From Gammaproteobacteria bacterium (GTDB taxonomy: Bacteria > Pseudomonadota > Gammaproteobacteria > Steroidobacterales > Steroidobacteraceae): 32,567 bases of DNA. Position numbers and translations under genes: made by a program. The notes beneath the pieces are model-generated. The model was not told the DNA's origin and made no database searches. It worked only from the letters and a program-made list of their open reading frames with translations. The stretch covers positions 1 through 32,567 of the forward strand of contig DAHVQK010000051.1 in assembly GCA_027317845.1 (NCBI GenBank), read 5' to 3'. Shown here piece after piece: positions 27,177 to 32,567 of this stretch. How positions within the stretch are numbered: position 1 is the stretch's first letter; each line of letters begins with the position of its first letter.

Positions 27177-28530
27177 TCCCGGTGAACACCGCGATGCCTT
27201 CGCTCCCCTTGCCGATGTCGACATAGCCGACCACCGAGGGCGGGGCGATACCGCGGAACCCCACGCCCACGACGTTGTGCAGATGATTGAGCGGCAGACC
27301 GTTGCTGTGGAAGACGCGGCCGGAGTCGATGAAGGGCGTCACCTGGATGTCGATGTGAGTCGAGAGCGCATCGAAGGACAGCACGGTCTTGCGCAGCTCG
27401 AGATTGGCGACGAAGGCGTCGCGATCGTAGAAGCGGGAGGTTCCGTAACCGCGCAGCGGCTGCGAGCCGCCGATCATGTCCTCATCGCCCCCCAGGCTGC
27501 TCAGCGCCCAGAACGGCACGTGATGCGCCGTGGGCTCGTAGTGCAGACCCACGTGGGTCGCCACGGTGAGGGTGCGGCTCGGGGACCAGTAGAAGTGCCC
27601 GTCCAATCCCGCCTCGGTGAACAGGGAGTCGCCCACGTCCACATTGCGGCTCGCGACACCGCCAAAGAAGGTGACATACATTCCACGCGTCGGAATGACG
27701 ATGTCGTTGCGCGTGTCGTAGATCAGCGAGACGCGATTCAGCAGCTCGTGCGTGGTGCCCAGTCCCAGGATGTCCGTGAAGCGCCGGGTGATCGAGGGCA
27801 GGTGAGGCAGCAGACCCGCGCTGATCTTCACTTTCTTCACGATGAAGGTGTAGGCGAGCTGCCAGGCGTGTGTGATGTTCCAGCCGAAGGTCGCGTTGGC
27901 CCACATCTTCTGGGCGGTGTAGACGGTCTGGTTGATGCGCAGCGAGTTGTTGCCAAAACCGTAGAAGCGCGGCGTGCCGCTGCGGTCGTACACGGTCTCG
28001 ACGCTCATCGACCAGGGGCTCTCGCGCAGCAGTCCGGTCTGCAGCAGCCCATCGAACCAGCTTTCCACGTGCTGACTCGCTCCGCCCGTGAGGTACCACT
28101 GCGAGTTCGGCGAGGGGTATTCGAATATCCGTCCATCGACGCCCCAGCCGAAATACGGGTTGTGGTTGATGTCCGGGGCGATGATGCGCGTGATCTGGTT
28201 CTGGGCATTGGTGTGCAGCACGGTCGGGATGATCCCGAGCGTCGTGCCGCTCAAGGGGTCGACGGCGGTGAGCGGCACCGGCAGCACCGGCCAGGTGGTC
28301 GGATTGAGCCAGTTGATCCGGCTCCTGTGCGGCTGCGCCTTGACCGTGCTCAGGCGGGCGGCGGTGGCGGCCGCGGCGGCGGTGGCGGCCGCGGCGGCCG
28401 TGGTGGCCGTGGTGTCCGGCGCGACGGGACCGGCGAGCGGGGTCGGTGGGCTCGCGGCGCAGGCGGCGCGCACCAGGCATGTGAGGGCGGCCGTGGCGAG
28501 CGCGGTCCGGGGAGCTCGGCGGGAATGCAT
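27160..28530 (-). CDS. BamA/D15-like (Omp85 family) outer-membrane beta-barrel protein
   Basis: Signal peptide; 'YDTRNDIVIPTRGMYVTF', 'GGSQPLRGYGTSRFYDRDAFVANLELR'; C-terminal beta-signal 'GINYPF'. Confidence 0.8.
   Translation of the reverse strand: MHSRRAPRTALATAALTCLVRAACAASPPTPLAGPVAPDTTATTAAAAATAAAAATAARLSTVKAQPHRSRINWLNPTTWPVLPVPLTAVDPLSGTTLGIIPTVLHTNAQNQITRIIAPDINHNPYFGWGVDGRIFEYPSPNSQWYLTGGASQHVESWFDGLLQTGLLRESPWSMSVETVYDRSGTPRFYGFGNNSLRINQTVYTAQKMWANATFGWNITHAWQLAYTFIVKKVKISAGLLPHLPSITRRFTDILGLGTTHELLNRVSLIYDTRNDIVIPTRGMYVTFFGGVASRNVDVGDSLFTEAGLDGHFYWSPSRTLTVATHVGLHYEPTAHHVPFWALSSLGGDEDMIGGSQPLRGYGTSRFYDRDAFVANLELRKTVLSFDALSTHIDIQVTPFIDSGRVFHSNGLPLNHLHNVVGVGFRGIAPPSVVGYVDIGKGSEGIAVFTGINYPF
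28361..28414. repeat. 18-bp tandem repeat, 2 exact copies (GCGGTGGCGGCCGCGGCG) plus one diverged copy
   Basis: Direct reading; encodes the Ala/Thr-rich segment 'TTATTAAAAATAAAAATAAR' of the outer-membrane protein. Confidence 0.85.
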
Positions 28531-28759
28531 TGGGGACGGTAGCGGGCTCATGCCACTTCCAGACGATCGGTGCGCCCTCTGCGGCAGCGGGAATGCGCGG
28601 AGGACCACCAGGGACTCCTCATGGGATCAAGCGGGCCGCTCCGGCACACGACCGGCTCCTCGCCGGCGCGGACGACTGTGACGGGATGCGGGCGAGCGGC
28701 GGATTATATCGAGGTGAGGCGGATTGGGGCATGATTGTGCAGAGCTTTCGTGACGGACG

Positions 28760-29911
28760 GTGCCCGTGACTCTTGTGGATCTCGCCGCGGCGTTGCCGCT
28801 GGCCATCTGGACATACCTCCTGCTGTTTCGCGGTCGTTTCTGGGCGCCGCAGGAGCTCCCACGGTCGGTGCGGGAGGTGCGCGCCAAGGTCATCGCCGTG
28901 GTGCCCGCCCGGGACGAGGCGGCAACGATCGGACGGGCGGTGCGATCGCTCCTCGGGCAGGACGTGCCGCTGCGCGTCATCGTGGTGGACGATGGCAGCA
29001 CCGATGGCACCGCGGATGTGGCGCGTGCCGGCGCGGTGGCCGCCGGCGCGGCCGGGCGATTGACTGTGCTGCAGGGCGCGCCCCTGCAACAGGGCTGGAC
29101 CGGAAAACTCTGGGCGATGTCACAGGGCGTCGTGGCGGCAACACGGTTCGACCCGGATTACCTGCTGTTCACCGATGCCGACATCGAACACGACCCGCGC
29201 ACGATCGCCGCGCTCGTCGCATACGCCGAGGAGCGGCGGCTCGACATGGCGTCGCTGATGGTGAGGCTGTCGACCGCCACGCTCGCCGAGCGCTGTCTGA
29301 TTCCGGCCTTCGTGTTCTTCTTCCTCAAGCTCTATCCGCCGCGGTGGATCGCCTGCGCGCGCTCCAAGGTCGCGGGGGCTGCCGGGGGTTGCATCCTCAT
29401 CCGGCCGGAGGCGCTCGAGCGGGCGGGGGGACTTGCCGCCATACGCGGCCGGATCATCGACGATTGCGCGCTGGCGGGGGCGGTCAAGGCGAGCGGCGGG
29501 TCGCTCTGGCTCGGACTGACCCGCAGCACCCGCAGCCTGCGCATCTACGGCAGCTTCGGGGAGATCGGCGCGATGATCTCCCGCACCGCGTTCAACCAGC
29601 TGCGCCACTCGTGGTGGGTGCTCGGGGGGACGCTGCTCGGGCTGTTGATCGCCTATCTCGCCCCAGTGCTGCTCGTGGGGGCGCGCGAGCCGGCTGCCGC
29701 CTGCGCCGCGGCGGCCTGGACATTGATGACACTGTGTTATCTGCCGATGGTGCGCTTCTACCGTCTCTCGCCGCTCCATGCGCTGCTGTTGCCGGCGGTC
29801 GCGCTGTTCTACGCCGCGGCCACGGTGCACTCGGCGGTGCGGTTCGCCCTGGGCAAGGGGGGGCAGTGGAAGGGCAGAGCGCAGGATGTGCGCGTGCAAG
29901 ACGGCGTCTGA
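28760..29911 (+). CDS. hpnB: Hopene-associated glycosyltransferase HpnB
   Basis: GTG start; GT2 pattern 'KVIAVVPARDEAATIGRAVRSLLGQDVPLRVIVVDDGSTDGT', 'LFTDADIEHDP'. Confidence 0.88.
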   Translation: MPVTLVDLAAALPLAIWTYLLLFRGRFWAPQELPRSVREVRAKVIAVVPARDEAATIGRAVRSLLGQDVPLRVIVVDDGSTDGTADVARAGAVAAGAAGRLTVLQGAPLQQGWTGKLWAMSQGVVAATRFDPDYLLFTDADIEHDPRTIAALVAYAEERRLDMASLMVRLSTATLAERCLIPAFVFFFLKLYPPRWIACARSKVAGAAGGCILIRPEALERAGGLAAIRGRIIDDCALAGAVKASGGSLWLGLTRSTRSLRIYGSFGEIGAMISRTAFNQLRHSWWVLGGTLLGLLIAYLAPVLLVGAREPAAACAAAAWTLMTLCYLPMVRFYRLSPLHALLLPAVALFYAAATVHSAVRFALGKGGQWKGRAQDVRVQDGV

Positions 29912-29913
29912 TC

Positions 29914-30699
29914 ATGGAGGCGGCGGCCGGGCGGATCGATCTGTGGTGCACCTTCCTCGGCGAGGTCGAGGCGGCGCTCCTGCCGCGGTATCGGGCATTG
30001 CTTTGCGCGCCGGAGCTCGAGCGCATGGAGCGCTTCCACTTCGCCCCGGACCGGCACCGGGACCTGGTCGCCCGCGCGCTCGTGCGCACGGTGCTCTCGC
30101 GCTACGCGCCGCTCCCGCCGTCGCAGTGGCGGTTCTCGGCCGATGCGAGCGGGCGGCCACGGATCGTCAATCCCCCGGCCGGTCTCGAGCTCGATTTCAA
30201 TCTGTCGCACTCCGCCGAGATGGTCGTGCTCGCCGTCTCCGACCGCGCGGTCGGTGTCGATGTGGAGCACATCGCAAGAGATTCCGACATCGATCGGCTG
30301 GATCGCTGTTTCTCGGCCACGGAGCGGGCGGGCCTGCTCGCCCTCGCGCCGCCGGGCCGGCGCCGGCGGTTCTTCGAGCTCTGGACGCTGAAGGAGTCGT
30401 ATCTCAAGGCGAGGGGGGTGGGTTTGCGGCTGCCGCTCGATGCTTTCGCGTTCGGTTTTCCGGGCGAGCGCGGCTTGCGGCTCTCCTTCGCGCCGCCCAT
30501 CGAAGACTGCCCGCGGCGGTGGCGCCTGCGGCAGTTCACGCCGCGCCCGGATTATCTCGTGTCGGTGTGCGGTGAGCGCAGCGAGAGGCCTGGCCCGATC
30601 AGCGTGTATGAGTTGGTGCCGCTCGCGTGGCAGCGCGTGCTGGAGGTGGACTTTTTGCGCTCGAGCGATGAGGGACCGCCGCCGGGGCACGGGCCTTGA
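29914..30699 (+). CDS. 4'-phosphopantetheinyl transferase, Sfp type
   Basis: 'RAVGVDVEHI', 'FFELWTLKESYLKARGVGL', 'DFNLSHSAEMV'; starts 2 bp after the hpnB stop. Confidence 0.9.
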   Translation: MEAAAGRIDLWCTFLGEVEAALLPRYRALLCAPELERMERFHFAPDRHRDLVARALVRTVLSRYAPLPPSQWRFSADASGRPRIVNPPAGLELDFNLSHSAEMVVLAVSDRAVGVDVEHIARDSDIDRLDRCFSATERAGLLALAPPGRRRRFFELWTLKESYLKARGVGLRLPLDAFAFGFPGERGLRLSFAPPIEDCPRRWRLRQFTPRPDYLVSVCGERSERPGPISVYELVPLAWQRVLEVDFLRSSDEGPPPGHGP

Positions 30700-32428
30700 G
30701 CTCACGCTCCCTCGCCATCATGGCCATGCGCTGCGCGCGGTAGGGGCTGCCGGGGTACCACTCGGGCCACTGCCCGCTGTTGGCGAGATCCTCGCCCAGC
30801 TGGTAGAGCGTCTGAATGTCCTCCAGCACGCCGCTCAGGTCCCAATGGGGATTAAATGCATCGGACGGCGAGGCGTAGCGGTGCAGCAGGAAGTCGCGTG
30901 AGGCGGCTTCGCCGGCGCTGCGTCCGCCGTCGACCAGATCGAGCCCGGGACCGGCGAGCAGCGCCGGCACGCCCGCGCGGGCGAAGCTGTACTGATCGGA
31001 GCGGTAGTACATCCCGATTTGCGGCGCGGCATCGGGCGTGGGCGTGCGCCCTTGCAGCGCGAGCATCTGCCGCAGGTCGTCCTCGAGCTGCGACTGGCCG
31101 GCGCCGAAGACTGTCATGTCGCGCGCGCGACCGAGCACGGGCCACGCGTCGATGTTGATGTCGGCGACGGTCTTCGCAAGGGGAAAGACGGGGTGGGCGA
31201 CGTAGTAGCGGGAGCCCGCCTGGCCGGCCTCCTCGAGCGTCGGCATGAGGAACAGCACGCTGCGCTCGGGACGCTTGCGGTGCGCGAAGGTGTCGGCGAT
31301 CTCGAGCAGGGCCGCGAGGCCGCTGCCGTTGTCGATCGCGCCGTGGAAGATCTCGGGGCGGCCGCGCGCCGCGCGCCGCATGCCGAGCTGGTCCCAGTGG
31401 GCGCTGTAGATCACCACTTGACCGGGGTGGCGGCTGCCTTTGAGAAGCGCGAGCACGTTGTCCGACCACGAATAGCTGACCGCGCTGCGCAGGACGATCG
31501 ATGCGCTGGCATCGAGCGTGACGGGCTCGAAGCCGCGCTGTGCCGCCTCGTCCATCAGCGTATCGAGGTTGACGCCGGCGGCGCGGAACAGCCGTCGAGC
31601 GGCGGCCTGCGTGAGCGAGCCGGCCACCGCGAGTCTCGGCCCCGGCGCTGCGCTCGCCGGCAGCGCCTGCTGGGGTTCGCTCGCGGCGTTGCGAACGGCG
31701 GTCCAGGGCAGGCCGGAGGCCGCGGTGGTGTGGATGACGAAGCAGGCGGTGGCGCCCATGCGTGCCGCCTGCGCGAATTTGTAGAGGCGCCGGCCATAGC
31801 GGCTCGCGGCGCGCCCGTTGAACCGCTGTGGATCACCGGTCGTCTCCCCGGGGTCGCGGCTGAGCACGATCACGGTCTTGCCCCGCACGTCCACGCCCTG
31901 ATAGTCGTTCCAGTGCCACTCGGGGGCATCGATCCCGTAGCCCATGAAGACGATGGGCGAGTTCTTGAGCACGACCAGCGGTCTCGCCTGCTGCGTGCCC
32001 ACCACCATGTCCGTACCGTAGGCAAAAGACTCGACGCCGTGCGGCAGGCTCACCTTGAGCCGCACCGCCGGATCGAGCAGCCGGGTCGAGACCACCGGCA
32101 CGGCCTGGAACCACGAGCCGCGGTTGCCCGGCTCGAGATGCATGTGCCTGAGCTGCTCGACGAGGTAGCGCGTGGTGCGCACTTCGCCACGGGTGCCGGG
32201 CTTGCGGCCCTCGAAGGCATCCGAAGAGAGCGCCTTGACGATGCGAAGAAAGTCCTCGTCGTTGATCTGCGGCGCGAGGGTGACGGCCATGGGCGGCGGC
32301 GTGGCGGACGTGGCGGTCGTCAGCGCAGCGGTGGGGCCCGGGCTCGAGGTGCGCCCGCGGCACCCCATCAGGACGAGGGCGAGCAGGCTGGCCAGGGCGG
32401 CGCGGCGCATGCGGGCTCGTTCGTGCAA
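30599..32428 (-). CDS. M28-family metallopeptidase, predicted lipoprotein
   Basis: Lipobox-like LALVLMGC; 'VIYSAHWDQLG', 'GAIDNGSGLAALLEIADTF', 'MPTLEEAGQAGSRYY'. Confidence 0.85.
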   Translation of the reverse strand: MHERARMRRAALASLLALVLMGCRGRTSSPGPTAALTTATSATPPPMAVTLAPQINDEDFLRIVKALSSDAFEGRKPGTRGEVRTTRYLVEQLRHMHLEPGNRGSWFQAVPVVSTRLLDPAVRLKVSLPHGVESFAYGTDMVVGTQQARPLVVLKNSPIVFMGYGIDAPEWHWNDYQGVDVRGKTVIVLSRDPGETTGDPQRFNGRAASRYGRRLYKFAQAARMGATACFVIHTTAASGLPWTAVRNAASEPQQALPASAAPGPRLAVAGSLTQAAARRLFRAAGVNLDTLMDEAAQRGFEPVTLDASASIVLRSAVSYSWSDNVLALLKGSRHPGQVVIYSAHWDQLGMRRAARGRPEIFHGAIDNGSGLAALLEIADTFAHRKRPERSVLFLMPTLEEAGQAGSRYYVAHPVFPLAKTVADINIDAWPVLGRARDMTVFGAGQSQLEDDLRQMLALQGRTPTPDAAPQIGMYYRSDQYSFARAGVPALLAGPGLDLVDGGRSAGEAASRDFLLHRYASPSDAFNPHWDLSGVLEDIQTLYQLGEDLANSGQWPEWYPGSPYRAQRMAMMARERELKARAPAAVPHRSSAKSPPPARAATRAAPTHTR

Positions 32429-32460
32429 TCCGATGGCCTCCAGCCCGGTGGGAAGACTCG

Positions 32461-32477
32461 GCAGGGTCGCACCCTGC
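32461..32477. promoter_or_regulatory. Inverted repeat GCAGGGT-CGC-ACCCTGC upstream of the M28 peptidase gene
   Basis: Perfect 7-bp arms, 3-nt spacer, 33 bp upstream of the predicted start codon. Confidence 0.4.
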
Positions 32478-32567
32478 GTGGCTTACGCCGTGCGGCGCGG
32501 GTGTTCATGATACGGGGATCGCCCTCGGTCCGGGGGTTACGAAATGTTCATCGTGAGCGCGCCCGCC

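Noticed and set aside
28689-28720. Two GGCGGATT direct repeats upstream of hpnB
   Set aside because: Short imperfect similarity in GC-rich DNA, no supporting context.
1-32567. Lanmodulin-like EF-hand protein, CRISPR array, transposase, tRNA or rRNA
   Set aside because: Looked for because of the lanthanide and accessory context; no convincing candidate found by reading.

Overview
High-GC proteobacterial window (gammaproteobacterium-like by impression only) with two functional islands. (1) About 1-14.5 kb: a PQQ-alcohol-dehydrogenase locus. It has two c-type cytochromes, a PedA1A2BC/Lut-like ABC system (periplasmic binding protein, YVTN beta-propeller, ATPase, permease) split by an oppositely oriented NitT/TauT-type ABC importer, a TonB-dependent receptor, a quinoprotein ADH carrying the lanthanide-type WDYD signature, and an AcoR-like sigma-54 activator. 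The divergent TonB-receptor/ADH intergenic region holds a near-consensus -24/-12 promoter and a pair of matching palindromes, which read as a REE-linked, RpoN-controlled alcohol-oxidation circuit. (2) About 14.8-30 kb: a large hopanoid cluster. hpnI-J-K-L lies on the minus strand; idi-hpnH-ispA-sqs-shc-hpnG-hpnA lies on the plus strand. These are followed by a D15/BamA-like outer-membrane protein, hpnB, a Sfp-type phosphopantetheinyl transferase and an M28-family lipoprotein peptidase. No tRNA, rRNA, CRISPR array or mobile element was recognised. All functional names rest on motif and family recognition by eye; no searches were run.
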